This document shows, piece by piece, positions 53,937 to 62,546 of a DNA stretch of 64,000 bases. Source of the DNA: Streptomyces sp. M41(2017) (GTDB lineage: Bacteria; Actinomycetota; Actinomycetes; Streptomycetales; Streptomycetaceae); NCBI RefSeq assembly GCF_002078175.1, contig NZ_MWFK01000002.1, forward strand, positions 2,294,001-2,358,000, read 5' to 3'. The notes below the pieces were generated by a model. It did no database searches and was not told where the DNA came from. It saw only the letters and a program-made list of their open reading frames with translations. The position numbers and the translations under genes were made by a program. The first letter of the stretch is position 1; each line of letters begins with the position of its first letter.

Positions 53937-54215
53937 TCAGGAGAGCAGGAAGTCCGCCTCTCCGGCCTTCGCGCCCTGGATGAACGCGGTCATCTCACCC
54001 GGCGTGTAGATGAGGGCGGGACCGTCCGGGTCCGCCGACTGACGCACGGCGATCCGCCCGTCGGCGAGCTTCATCGCCTCCAGGCAGTTCCCGCCGTTGC
54101 CGCCGCTCCACGGCTTGTGCCAGCCCTCGCTGCCCAGTTCGCGGGCGGGCATTCCGTTGTAGATGCGCGACTGGCCTGTCCGCGTGTGCCGGCGTTCCGG
54201 CTTGAGGCGTTCCAT
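53937..54215 (-). CDS. DUF397-domain protein
   Basis: A 92-residue protein with the DUF397 core: WHKPWSGGNGGNCLEAMKLADGRIAVRQSADPDGPALIYTPGEMTAFIQGAKAGEADFLL (split by residue). Its ATG follows the stop of the XRE regulator without a gap (TGAATG). DUF397 proteins are small partners, probably antagonists, of DUF5753 XRE regulators in Streptomyces development and antibiotic control (WhiJ/BldB-like sets). Confidence 0.93.
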   Translation of the reverse strand: MERLKPERRHTRTGQSRIYNGMPARELGSEGWHKPWSGGNGGNCLEAMKLADGRIAVRQSADPDGPALIYTPGEMTAFIQGAKAGEADFLLS

Positions 54216-55076
54216 TCACAGCTCCTTGCGGAGGTCCCGGAGGATCTCCTTCGTGCGATGTGCCGTGGCGGCCTGCGCCGCCATGCGGTCCATGACCTCC
54301 AGGTGGGTCGCCACCTCGGAACGCGCGTCCAGGTAGACGGCGCCGGTCAGGTACTCGCTGTAGACCATGTCCGGGAGTTCCGGCATGGCGAACCGGAACA
54401 GCACGAACGGCCCGTACGTGCCGGGATGCGGGCCGTTGGAGAACGGCATCACCTGCAACGTCACGTTGGGCAGCTCCGTGACCTCCAGCAGCTTGTCGAT
54501 CTGCGCCCGCATGACCTCGGGGCCACCGATGGGGCGGAGCAGCGCCGTCTCGTCCATCACGGCCCAGATCCGGGGGGCGTCCTCCCGGACGAGGAGGTCC
54601 TGGCGCTGCATGCGCAGGGCCACATGGCGCTCGATGTCCTCGGGGCGGGTCTGCCCGATGGCACCCGCCTTCATGACGCCGCGGGCGTAGTCCTCGGTCT
54701 GCATCAGGCCCGGCACGAAGTGCGGTTCGTAGGACCGCAGGAGGGCCGCCGCGCCCTCCAGGCTGACGTGCATGGAGAACCAGTCCGGCAGGATGTCGTG
54801 GAACCGCTGCCACCAGCCGGGCTTGTTGGCGTCCTCCGCCAGTTGGACGAAGGCCTCCGCCTCCTCGTCGCTGACCCCGTACGACTTCAGCAGCAGCTGG
54901 AGGTACGGAATTTTGAGGGAGACCTCCGCCATCTCCATCCGGCGGACCGTGGCCGGGGCGACACGCAGGATGCGTGCGGCCTCCTCACGCTTGAGACCCG
55001 CGCGTTCCCGCAGGTCCAGCAGTCGCCGACCGAGGACGACCTGGCCGACCGTCGGCGCGGACCGCGGTTCGCTCAC
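54216..55076 (-). CDS. XRE-family regulator with DUF5753 domain
   Basis: A 286-residue regulator. Helix-turn-helix LGRRLLDLRERAGLKREEAARILRVAPATVRRME at residues about 13-46; the DUF5753 part from SLEGAAALLRSYEPHFVPGLMQTEDYARGVM to TAHRTKEIL. GTG 55076 has GGAGG five bases before it; the longer open frame upstream crosses the divergent promoter region and is rejected. It forms an operon with the DUF397 gene and faces an anti-sigma-type ATPase, the classic three-part arrangement. Confidence 0.93.
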   Translation of the reverse strand: MSEPRSAPTVGQVVLGRRLLDLRERAGLKREEAARILRVAPATVRRMEMAEVSLKIPYLQLLLKSYGVSDEEAEAFVQLAEDANKPGWWQRFHDILPDWFSMHVSLEGAAALLRSYEPHFVPGLMQTEDYARGVMKAGAIGQTRPEDIERHVALRMQRQDLLVREDAPRIWAVMDETALLRPIGGPEVMRAQIDKLLEVTELPNVTLQVMPFSNGPHPGTYGPFVLFRFAMPELPDMVYSEYLTGAVYLDARSEVATHLEVMDRMAAQAATAHRTKEILRDLRKEL

Positions 55077-55211
55077 GTCCACCTCCACTGAATCCGGACA
55101 GCCCGGGCGGCGCCGATCGGGTTCTTCCTCGTCTTCCTCGACGATCCCAACTGGCGCCGCTCGGGATGCTGTTGCGAGCAGTGTGCCACGCGCCTCCACG
55201 GCGTCATACAG

Positions 55212-55232
55212 CACTCTGCATTTTTCAGAGTG
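55212..55232. promoter_or_regulatory. Inverted repeat, candidate operator
   Basis: CACTCTG (55212-55218) and CAGAGTG (55226-55232) are perfect reverse complements with a seven-base A/T-rich spacer. It lies mid-way between the XRE regulator and the divergent ATPase gene and directly abuts a second palindrome. Confidence 0.6.
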
Positions 55233-55247
55233 ACACTTGCCAAGTGT
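55233..55247. promoter_or_regulatory. Perfect palindrome over the ATPase -35 box
   Basis: ACACTTG-C-CAAGTGT, seven perfect pairs around one base. It covers the TTGCCA -35 hexamer of the promoter described next, which is what a repressor site would do. Confidence 0.7.
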
Positions 55248-55265
55248 TCACGGCGGGGCGATAGT
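55237..55265 (+). promoter_or_regulatory. Promoter of the ATP-binding protein gene, leaderless
   Basis: TTGCCA (55237-55242), 17-base spacer, GATAGT (55260-55265). Transcription would start about seven bases later, exactly at GTG 55273, so the message would have no leader. Confidence 0.6.
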
Positions 55266-55272
55266 GGCAAGC

Positions 55273-56184
55273 GTGATTCCGTCCGCGCCGTTAGGAACAG
55301 ACACCGCCGAAGACCGGTTCGGTCTCCGTGCCGCCCGAGGGCATCGCCCCGGCGCGGCCGCCGAACGGCGGTTCCGCTTCGAGCTGGCCGCACACCCCGG
55401 CTCCGTGGCCCGGGCGAGACGCCTGACCCGGTCGCGCCTGTCCGGCTGGTCGGTGTGCGAGGACACCTGCGACACGGCGGCCCTGGTGGTCTCCGAGCTG
55501 GTCACCAACGCGATCGTGCACGCCGCCGGGCAGCGCGTCGTGTGCGAGCTGCACGACACCGACGACCTGGTGCGTATAGCCGTGTGTGACGAGGGATGCG
55601 CGCCGGGTGAACCGCGCCCCTCGTCGAACCAGCCGGACGAGGAGCACGGGAGGGGATTGCTTCTCGTCGCGGCAGTGTCCAGGGCCTGGGGGGCCCAGGA
55701 CACCGGGCCCGGCCTGCTGGTGTGGGCGGAGCTCGCGCGCTCGGCAGACCGGGCCCACAAAAACGCCGAGGGCGGCGTGGAGGCGGTGCCGGAGGCGGCC
55801 CACCACGTCAGCCTGGACGACCTGGACCGGCTCGAAGCCGCTTTCGAGACCGGTTCCGCTCCGGTACCGCACACCGGGCACCACGACACGCGAGAGGCCG
55901 GCGCGGAGCCGGACCACGCCCGGCCGGACGAGGCGTTTCCGGGCCGTACGCGCCCGGACCACACGCGTCCGGAGGACGGCTCGCCCGACGCGGACACCCG
56001 CCCGCGGGCCGATCTGGGCTGGAGTGCGAAGAAGCCGCCGAACGACGGTCGGGGGACCGGGGCGGAGGAGGCGGAGGGGTCCTGGAGGACAGGAACCGTG
56101 GGGGTTCCCCGGGACCCCTCCGCCCACGGCCGCCGGAATCAGGACCTGGATCGGGATCGGGATCGGGATCGGAGGAGTCTGTGA
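55273..56184 (+). CDS. ATP-binding protein, anti-sigma (RsbW)-like histidine-kinase fold
   Basis: A 303-residue protein. The GHKL ATPase motifs are complete: N box ALVVSELVTNAIVHAAG near residue 78, G1 IAVCDEGCAPG, G2 EEHGRGLLLVAAV. The C-terminal half (from about residue 160) is disordered, rich in Asp, Arg, Pro and His, ending in a DRDRDRDR repeat. GTG 55273 fits the promoter; GTG 55264 would add three residues (VAS). Such proteins flank XRE/DUF397 pairs and may be kinases or sigma-factor antagonists. Confidence 0.87.
   Translation: MIPSAPLGTDTAEDRFGLRAARGHRPGAAAERRFRFELAAHPGSVARARRLTRSRLSGWSVCEDTCDTAALVVSELVTNAIVHAAGQRVVCELHDTDDLVRIAVCDEGCAPGEPRPSSNQPDEEHGRGLLLVAAVSRAWGAQDTGPGLLVWAELARSADRAHKNAEGGVEAVPEAAHHVSLDDLDRLEAAFETGSAPVPHTGHHDTREAGAEPDHARPDEAFPGRTRPDHTRPEDGSPDADTRPRADLGWSAKKPPNDGRGTGAEEAEGSWRTGTVGVPRDPSAHGRRNQDLDRDRDRDRRSL
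56148..56171 (+). repeat. GGATCG hexamer, four copies
   Basis: Four exact tandem GGATCG units encode Asp-Arg repeats at the end of the ATPase gene, just before the GGAGGA ribosome site of the next gene. Changes in copy number would keep the frame. Confidence 0.8.
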
Positions 56185-56627
56185 GGCGTACGTCGACGGC
56201 GGGACTCGTGACGCAGGCGATGAGCCTGGACACGCTGGTCCGGATGAAGCGCGGGCAACGCGTGCCCGGGCCGTCGAGACGTCTCCCGGTCCCCGAGGGC
56301 ATGACGGTGCCGCTGGGTTGTGACGCGGTGTCGGTGCCGGCCCGCCTCGGACCGCTGCTGCTGCCACGGCTGCCGCGCGTGGGCTGTGTCTACGCGGACC
56401 CGGCGCACTGGTGGTGGATCGTTCCTTCCGACTCCGACGTCGCCCTGGAATGGCCCGCGCCCGCCCACTACGCCACGGGGGCCGTCGTGCCCGACGCCCC
56501 GCAGATTCCCGGGCTCATCCACAAACCGGACGGCACGCTTCCGTACACGCCGCCGATCCCTCTGTATCTGGCCGTGTGCCGGGTGACGGGGACGACACCC
56601 GTCTGGTCGCGCCCGATCAGCGCCTGA
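56181..56627 (+). CDS. Conserved small protein downstream of the ATPase
   Basis: A 148-residue protein I cannot name. It opens RRTSTAGLVTQAMSLDTLVR, then has GCDAVSVPARLGPLLLPRLPRVGCVYADPAHWWWIVPSDSD (split), and ends near YLAVCRVTG. No membrane helix or signal is evident. GTG 56181 overlaps the ATPase stop (GTGA) and has GGAGGA upstream, so it is certainly expressed with it. The WWW-IVPSDSDVALEWP segment resembles a bifunctional DNA primase/polymerase-type accessory fragment seen beside such ATPases, but I do not press that. Confidence 0.75.
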   Translation: MRRTSTAGLVTQAMSLDTLVRMKRGQRVPGPSRRLPVPEGMTVPLGCDAVSVPARLGPLLLPRLPRVGCVYADPAHWWWIVPSDSDVALEWPAPAHYATGAVVPDAPQIPGLIHKPDGTLPYTPPIPLYLAVCRVTGTTPVWSRPISA

Positions 56628-56912
56628 CCACGCCGCAGAAGACCGCAAGCCGCCCGGTCGTAGGGTCCACGCCACCCTCGGTCCACGCGTCCGTCGGTCC
56701 ATCTCCGTGAGCCCGTCCGTGCGTCGGTCCATCCGTCCGCCCTGCGGCCCGGGGGCTCGCGGGGACCGGCCCCCGGTGTCACGGGTGCGCCCGGAGTGCG
56801 CCGACCGCAGCCGAACGCCACCCGCCGCGCGGATGGAGCGGCGCGTTCCCTGGGAAGGGTCCGTGCGGGCCTGCCCGGGAGGGGCCGGGCCCGCAGCCCC
56901 GGGAGGCCACTG

Positions 56913-58904
56913 GTGGAGAATCCCGCATCGCAGCGCGGCACGCGGAGAAGGCGGTCGGCGAGGAGGCGGAAACGCGCCGCCGAGGAAACGCCGTCGTCCG
57001 CGTCCGAGCGCCTGCTCTTCGGCGGGCCGCTCCGCTACGACCTGGGGCGGATCCAACACGAGCACGGCTTCCTCGAGTTGAACCTGCGGGCGATGGTGGC
57101 GCGGCTGCCGTCGCTGCTCGCGTCCAGTTTCCGCCTCGCCTGGACGGCGGATCCGCGCGCGGCCCGGGTGGTGGTGACGGCCGAGCTGGCGCGGGGCGCC
57201 GTCCAGGCCGTCGGTCTGCTCGCCGTCAACAGCGTGCTGGGGCGGCTGACGGCGGGCGGTCCGGTCGACGAGCGGCTGCGGGGAGCGGTCCCCGCGCTGG
57301 TCACGATGGCGCTCGTGATGCTGGTCGGCACGCTGTTGCGGGCCGCCTCCACGTACGCCACCGGCCGGCTGGAGCCGAAGGTCGAGCGGGTGGCGACCGA
57401 GCTGTATCTGGAACGGGCGGCTGCGGTCGAGCTGTCGGCGATCGAGGACGACGCCTTCCACAAGCTGCTGGACACCGCGCAGTTCGGCGCCCAGTCCGCC
57501 CGCCGCATGATCGGCGTGGCCACCCGGGTGGTCAACGCGCTGATGTCGCTGAGCGCGGCGGCCGGTGTCCTCACCGTGCTGCATCCCGCCCTGCTGCCGC
57601 TGCTCGTGACGATGACGCTGCCGAGCGCGTGGAGCGCGCTGACCATCGCCCGCCGCCGCTACGCGTCGTTCCACACGTGGGTGCAGCACGCCCGTGCCGG
57701 ACATCTGATCGGCAATCTGCTGACGGAGCCCGCGGCGGCGCCGGAGATCCGGGTGCACGACGTCGGGCCGTTCCTGCTGCGGCACTTCCACGAGATGGCG
57801 GAGACGGCGGAGGCGGAACAGACGCGGCTCGCCCGGCTCTCGGCCCGCACGGGGCTGGTCGCGGCCGCCTGGACCGGGCTCGCGACGGTGGGGACGTACG
57901 CCACGCTCGGCGGTCTGCTGCTCGCCGGGGCGATGGCGCTCTCCGTCGCAGGGACCGCCGTGATCGCGATCCGTACGGGCTCGGCCAGCCTCGACACCCT
58001 CGTCCTGGAGATCAACTCCCTGCACGAGGAGGCTCTGTTCGTGGGCGATCTGCAGCGACTGCATGTCGAGGCTGCGGAACGGGCCATCCCCACGGGCGGC
58101 GATCCGCTGCCCGACGATCCGAGCGAGATCCGCTTCGAGAACGTCACCTTCAGCTATCCCGGCGAGGCGAGCAGGCCGGCGCTCGCGGACGTCACGCTGA
58201 GTCTGCCGCTCGGCAGGATCGTGGCCCTCGTCGGGGAGAACGGTTCGGGCAAGACGACTCTGGTGAAGCTGCTGGCGGGGCTGTACGAGCCGGACGGCGG
58301 CCGGATCCTGTGGGACGGCGTCGACGCGGCGACGGCGGACCGGCGGCAGCTCGCGGAGCGCATCGCGATGGTGGCGCAGGACTTCAAGCGGTGGCCGTTC
58401 ACGGCACGCGTCAACGTGGCGGTGGGGCGTGCGTCGGCTCCGCTGACGGACGAGCGGCTCGCGTCGTCGGTGGCGGAGGCGGGCGCCGAGGACGTGGTCG
58501 CGGATCTGCCGCGGGGCCTGGACACCCTGCTGGCCCGCGGGTTCAGCGGCGGGCACGAACTGTCGGGCGGGCAGTGGCAGCGGCTCGGTATCGCCCGGGC
58601 CGCGTACCGGCGCGGCCGCATCCTGATCGTGGACGAGCCGACGGCGGCGCTCGACGCGCGGGCCGAGCTGGAGGTGTTCGAGAAGATCAGGGCCCTGGCG
58701 GGGACCGGCCAGACGGTCGTCCTCATCACGCACCGGCTGGCGTCCGTACGCCATGCCGATCTCGTGCACGTCCTGGACCAGGGCCGGCTCGTGGAGTCCG
58801 GGACCCCGGACGAGCTGCTCGCCGCGGGCGGGGTCTACGCGGAGCTGTACGCGCTGCAGGCCGACCAGTTCACGGTGAAGCTGCCCGCCCCCGAGCGCGG
58901 TTGA
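56913..58904 (+). CDS. ABC exporter, fused membrane and ATPase domains
   Basis: A 663-residue half-transporter. The membrane part has six helices between about residues 90 and 360; the ATPase has Walker A LVGENGSGKTTLVKLLAG near residue 441, signature ELSGGQWQRLGIAR, Walker B ILIVDEPTAALDA and H-loop LITHRLASV. GTG 56913 has GGGAGG six bases before it. The frame is open 39 codons further but without a site. The basic N-terminal 35 residues (RRRRSARRRKRAA) are unusual. Substrate unknown; probably works as a homodimer. Confidence 0.92.
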   Translation: MENPASQRGTRRRRSARRRKRAAEETPSSASERLLFGGPLRYDLGRIQHEHGFLELNLRAMVARLPSLLASSFRLAWTADPRAARVVVTAELARGAVQAVGLLAVNSVLGRLTAGGPVDERLRGAVPALVTMALVMLVGTLLRAASTYATGRLEPKVERVATELYLERAAAVELSAIEDDAFHKLLDTAQFGAQSARRMIGVATRVVNALMSLSAAAGVLTVLHPALLPLLVTMTLPSAWSALTIARRRYASFHTWVQHARAGHLIGNLLTEPAAAPEIRVHDVGPFLLRHFHEMAETAEAEQTRLARLSARTGLVAAAWTGLATVGTYATLGGLLLAGAMALSVAGTAVIAIRTGSASLDTLVLEINSLHEEALFVGDLQRLHVEAAERAIPTGGDPLPDDPSEIRFENVTFSYPGEASRPALADVTLSLPLGRIVALVGENGSGKTTLVKLLAGLYEPDGGRILWDGVDAATADRRQLAERIAMVAQDFKRWPFTARVNVAVGRASAPLTDERLASSVAEAGAEDVVADLPRGLDTLLARGFSGGHELSGGQWQRLGIARAAYRRGRILIVDEPTAALDARAELEVFEKIRALAGTGQTVVLITHRLASVRHADLVHVLDQGRLVESGTPDELLAAGGVYAELYALQADQFTVKLPAPERG

Positions 58905-58972
58905 CCGTCACGGTCCCGGCCGGTACGGCGCGCGCCCGGCGTCCCGCTCACGTCCCTCACGTCGGTCCCGCC

Positions 58973-59146
58973 TCACTCGCCCAGGTCGCTCCCGCCGACG
59001 ACGACGAGAAACGTGTCGGAGGAGAGGTCCATGACGACCTCGACGGTCTGGCCCTCCTTGCGGCGCGCCTGCGCGAACTCCTCCGCGGGCCACGACCCGC
59101 GCGGTCCGCCGGCCGGAAAGCGCTCCAGCACCATTCGCCCGTTCAC
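58973..59146 (-). CDS. Small hypothetical protein
   Basis: A 57-residue product starting VNGRMVLERFPAGGPRG from GTG 59146, which has GGAGG six bases upstream. It continues EEFAQARRKEGQTVEVVMDLSSDTFLVVV, a plausible small beta-alpha fold. I do not recognise it. The codon pattern and ribosome site favour a real gene, but no neighbour depends on it. Confidence 0.5.
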   Translation of the reverse strand: MNGRMVLERFPAGGPRGSWPAEEFAQARRKEGQTVEVVMDLSSDTFLVVVGGSDLGE

Positions 59147-59343
59147 CCTGTACCTCCATGTCGCGCTGCTCTTCAAGAGTTAAACGCCTGCCAGGGGGTG
59201 AACGACTCGGGAAGTGACAGTACTGAGACGAAGCCGACACCGGGTCACGGAGCCCGATGTGGCCTGCGACACAGCACCGGATGGGCGAAAGTCCCAGCTC
59301 AGCGGGGTGGAGGCGCCTCGTCCACCGGGCGGAGCCGGTGATA

Positions 59344-60030
59344 TCAGTCGTCGTACTCGTCGTGATACCGGATGCGTTCACTCCCTGCGGGCGCCCCCAG
59401 CGCGGACGCACGCCCCCGGGGCTCCTCCCACTCCTCCCGACGCCCCAGCGCGGTGAGGTCGAGGAGGGAGGTCGTCGAGCCGAGCCCGTCGAGGCCGCGC
59501 TCGTACGTGGAGTACGTGTGGAAGACATGGTCCCGGTCCCGCAGGAAGCAGCTCACCCCCGGCCGCTCGAAGGGCTGGTCGCCGCCGAACGACACCTGGA
59601 AGTCGTAGTTGAAGTCGCTGTCGTACGACGAGTACCAGGGCACCGTCCAGCCCATTCGGGCCTTGAACGGGAGGATCTTCGTGTACGGCGCCCGGGACAC
59701 GACGGCGAACTCGGTGCCGCGGGCCCGCAGGTGGGCGAGGTGGCCGATCTGGTCGAGGAATCCCGAGCAGCTGCGGCAGCCGGCGTCCCAGTCGGGCGCG
59801 AACATGAAGTGCTGGACGACGAGTTGGTCCCGTCCGCGGAAGAGGTCGAGCAGGGTCGCCTTGCCGTCGCCGCTCTCGAAGACGTACTCCTTGTCGATCT
59901 CGACCATCGGCAGGCCGCGCCGCGCCGCGTTCAGCGCGTCCCGGGCGCGTGTGGCCGCCTTCTCTCTGACCAGCAGTTCCTCGCGTGCGGCGCGCCACTC
60001 CTCGCGCGAGACGATCTCCGGAAGCGTCAT
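59344..60030 (-). CDS. DUF899 thioredoxin-fold protein
   Basis: A 228-residue protein of the DUF899 family: REELLVREKAATRARDALNAARRGLPMVEIDKEYVFE (split), then thioredoxin-like VVQHFMFAPDWDAGCRSCSGFLDQI with a CxxC near residue 95, and FAVVSRAPYTKILPFKARMGWTVPWYSS. Function unproven; a redox or peroxide role is likely. GGAGGGG precedes ATG 60030. Confidence 0.88.
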   Translation of the reverse strand: MTLPEIVSREEWRAAREELLVREKAATRARDALNAARRGLPMVEIDKEYVFESGDGKATLLDLFRGRDQLVVQHFMFAPDWDAGCRSCSGFLDQIGHLAHLRARGTEFAVVSRAPYTKILPFKARMGWTVPWYSSYDSDFNYDFQVSFGGDQPFERPGVSCFLRDRDHVFHTYSTYERGLDGLGSTTSLLDLTALGRREEWEEPRGRASALGAPAGSERIRYHDEYDD

Positions 60031-60143
60031 GTGCCCCTCCAACGGAACGGTGCCTGCTCTGTGGTGACCGACGGGAGGAACGGAACTCATCGGCGTTCCG
60101 TGGATTTCTTTCCGTGGTTCCGCGAGGCCGTTCTCCGGACAGG

Positions 60144-62054
60144 TCAGCGGCCGGCGGTCACCGGTGCCGGCCGCGCGGGGGCGGGCCGCAGGCCCACGCG
60201 CTCGCGGTGCTCGGCCAGTTCGCCGAGGAGCTGGGTGACGCGCTCGACGTGGTGGGGTGCGAGCCGGCCGGTGTCGTCGAGCTGCACGGCACACGCGGTG
60301 GCGGTGTCGACGAGGCGTTCCAGAGTGGCGGCGACATCGTCCGTGCCCGCGGAGTGCCGTGCCAGGGCGGGGAGTTCGGCGGCGGCCAGTTCGATGGCGG
60401 CCCGGGCCTCAGCCAGGGCTCGGTAGGCCTCACGGCGCAGCACCCAGCGGCCGGTGCGGTCGTCGGCCGTTCCGTCGTCCAGGACGTGGGCGAGGTAGTC
60501 GTCGGCCGCCTGGGTGGCCCGGGTGAGCCGGGCCCGTACGGTGCCACCGCGCTGCCCGAGGGCCGGCAGGTGCCCGACCAGCAGCACGATCGCGCAGGCC
60601 AGCAGGGTCTCGCCGAGGCGGTTCCAGGAGGCCTGGGGTTCCCCGCCGACCATGACGAGGGCGAGGACCAGGACGGTGACGACGGCGGTCTGGGCGGCGA
60701 AGTGCCGGGTGGCGACGGGGATGAGGGCGCCGCTGAGCGCGACGAGGGCGACGAGCCCCTCGGGACGGGGCAGCAGGGCCGCGAGGCCGGCGAAGGCGAC
60801 CGCGCCGAGCACGGTGCCCGCCGCGCGGCACAGCACGCGGGAGGCGAGCGGTCCGAGGTCCGGCTTGACGAGGAAGACGGCGGTCGCGGGGAGCCAGTAC
60901 CAGTGCGGGTGGTTGCCGTACCAGCGGGCGTGGTGCAGCGCCTGGGCGACCCCGACGGCGGCCCCGAAGCCGAGGGCGACGCGGAGCCCGTACTCGCGTC
61001 CGCCGGAGCCGAGAGCGGTGCGCAGGTGGGAGACGGCGGTGCGGTGCCGGGCGTGCAGGGCGGCACCGGAGCCCCGGTCGAAGGTGTCGGCGGCGTGCAG
61101 CAGGGCGTCGTGGAGGGCGCGCAGCGCGGGGGCGACGGCGGTGTCGTGCCGCGGGCGGGAGCTTCTGCCGGGGACGGCGGGCGCGGGCAGCGGCCCGGTG
61201 GGGGTTCCGGTGCGGACGGCGCCGGCGAGCCGCCGGGGTCCTTCCGCGGCCCGTTCGGGCAGGGGTTCGTCCGCCCAGGCGAGGGCGGTGGCGGCTTCGG
61301 CGAGGGGCAGTGCGGCGGCGTACTGCGCGTGCAGTCGCCGTTCGGCGGCGGAGCTCGCGTACCGCCGCAGCCGGGGTCCGGTGAGGGCGTCCTGGGCCTG
61401 GTCGAGGGCGGCGGTCAGCGCGACACGGGCCCGTGGTGCGTCCGGTCTCCCGGCCGCGAGCAGCAGCCGGGCGACGGCGTCGTACACGCTCGCGACGGCG
61501 TGCCGCTCGCCGTCGAAGCGGTAGTCGCCCGCGTTCACGGCGGTCGTCGGCAGGGCGAGGCGCAGGCCGAGGAGCCAGGCCGCGCCGCCGAGGTAGAGGA
61601 GCGCGCGCTGCCATCCCGGTTCGGGGAGCGGCATGCCGGCGCCGATGGCCGAGGCCACGAGGAGCTGGGTCCCGGCTCCGGAGGCGACGGGTCCGATCGC
61701 GCTGACGGCTCCGGCGAGCAGGCCGAGCGCGGTGAGGACGAGGGTGAGGGTGACGGCGCCGGTGTGCTGTCCGGTGTACGAGCCGACGAGGAGCCCGGCG
61801 GCTCCGGCGAGGGCGGGGACGCCGAGCCGTTCGACGGCGACGCGCCGGCTGCCCGGCCGGTCGTTGATCCCGGCGAACATGGCGCCGAGGGCGGCGACGA
61901 CTCCGAGGGAGGTACGGCCGCTCAGGACGGCCGCGAGCAGCAGCGGTCCTGCGGCCAGCGCGCCGCGCAGGACCGCGCTCCAGGGCACGGGTCCGCGCTG
62001 TGCGCGCAGGGTGTGGGCGAGCCAGAGCGGTACGGCGACGCGGCTGGGGCGCAC
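60144..62054 (-). CDS. FUSC-family membrane protein
   Basis: A 636-residue protein with two blocks of membrane helices: residues about 28-165 (GALAAGPLLLAAVLSGRTSLGVVAALG...) and about 350-510 (YGLRVALGFGAAVGVAQALHHARW, then HWYWLPATAVFLVKPDLGPL). This is the fusaric-acid-resistance/aromatic acid exporter-like FUSC layout with cytoplasmic helical parts between. GTG 62054 has AGGAG upstream. It is read away from the tRNA-like RNA locus, same strand. Confidence 0.88.
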   Translation of the reverse strand: MRPSRVAVPLWLAHTLRAQRGPVPWSAVLRGALAAGPLLLAAVLSGRTSLGVVAALGAMFAGINDRPGSRRVAVERLGVPALAGAAGLLVGSYTGQHTGAVTLTLVLTALGLLAGAVSAIGPVASGAGTQLLVASAIGAGMPLPEPGWQRALLYLGGAAWLLGLRLALPTTAVNAGDYRFDGERHAVASVYDAVARLLLAAGRPDAPRARVALTAALDQAQDALTGPRLRRYASSAAERRLHAQYAAALPLAEAATALAWADEPLPERAAEGPRRLAGAVRTGTPTGPLPAPAVPGRSSRPRHDTAVAPALRALHDALLHAADTFDRGSGAALHARHRTAVSHLRTALGSGGREYGLRVALGFGAAVGVAQALHHARWYGNHPHWYWLPATAVFLVKPDLGPLASRVLCRAAGTVLGAVAFAGLAALLPRPEGLVALVALSGALIPVATRHFAAQTAVVTVLVLALVMVGGEPQASWNRLGETLLACAIVLLVGHLPALGQRGGTVRARLTRATQAADDYLAHVLDDGTADDRTGRWVLRREAYRALAEARAAIELAAAELPALARHSAGTDDVAATLERLVDTATACAVQLDDTGRLAPHHVERVTQLLGELAEHRERVGLRPAPARPAPVTAGR

Positions 62055-62337
62055 GGGGCTCCTGTCGGACGAGGCGGGTGCCTGCGGGCGACGTCGGCCG
62101 GGCTGGTGCGCTGTCCACGGTACTGCGCGTCGCCGGTGGAAGGTGATCGCGTACGTGTCCTCCGTGTGACGGTTCACGGGAGGGCCGGATTCCTCAGGAA
62201 TGCGATCGGCCTGGACGCGGCCGGTACGGGCGGTGCGCCGGGAGCGAGGAGGCGACCCGCGGAGACGCTCCGAGGGCCGGCAGGTGTCCTCGAAGAGCAG
62301 GAGGAGGAGGAGGGAGGAAGGAGCAAGGAGGAGGAGC
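62055..62337. other. Gene-free interval with a polypurine tract
   Basis: About 283 bases between the FUSC start and the RNA locus. The plus strand at 62291-62340 is almost pure A/G (GGAGGAGG words), so the minus strand is a 50-base C/T run. It could ease strand separation or triplex formation, or act as a pyrimidine tail after the 62338-62368 hairpin. No gene seen. Confidence 0.5.
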
Positions 62338-62368
62338 GGGTCCGAGGGCGTAGCCGGCCCCCGGACCC
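62338..62368 (-). terminator. Candidate terminator of the tRNA-like RNA locus
   Basis: GGGTCCG (62338-62344) pairs with CGGACCC (62362-62368), with three further G/C pairs inside across small bulges. It lies 37 bases downstream of the second RNA and is followed, in the direction of transcription, by a pyrimidine-only stretch. Confidence 0.6.
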
Positions 62369-62404
62369 TGGAAGTGCCACCATGTCGCACGCCGGCACGC
62401 TTGA

Positions 62405-62511
62405 GGACCCGGGTCAGTCGTTATGTCGCCGCGTCCTGCCTTTGGACCACCACGCATCGAGCTGCGCGGGCTGGACTTGAACCAGCATTTCGACGTCTGG
62501 GGCCCGGGCCC
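62405..62511 (-). ncRNA. Permuted tRNA-like RNA 2 (Y RNA/YrlA-like)
   Basis: A 107-base fold. Outer stem 62511-62503 with 62413-62405 (9 bp, one G-T). Inner stem GTCG 62494-62491 with CGAC 62428-62425. T-arm: GCTGG 62486-62482, loop TTCAAGT, CCAGC 62474-62470. Acceptor-like stem CCGCGCA 62469-62463 with TGCGTGG 62456-62450 closed by loop GCTCGA. Then TG, D-arm GTCC 62447-62444, loop AAAGGCA, GGAC 62436-62433. Every helix of a tRNA core is there in rotated order. GTCGAA before the T-arm recalls the Ro60-binding motif of Y RNAs. Size fits YrlA. Confidence 0.72.
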
Positions 62512-62546
62512 GGTCGATCCGGCGATCGGCGGCGAATGCTGAGTCT

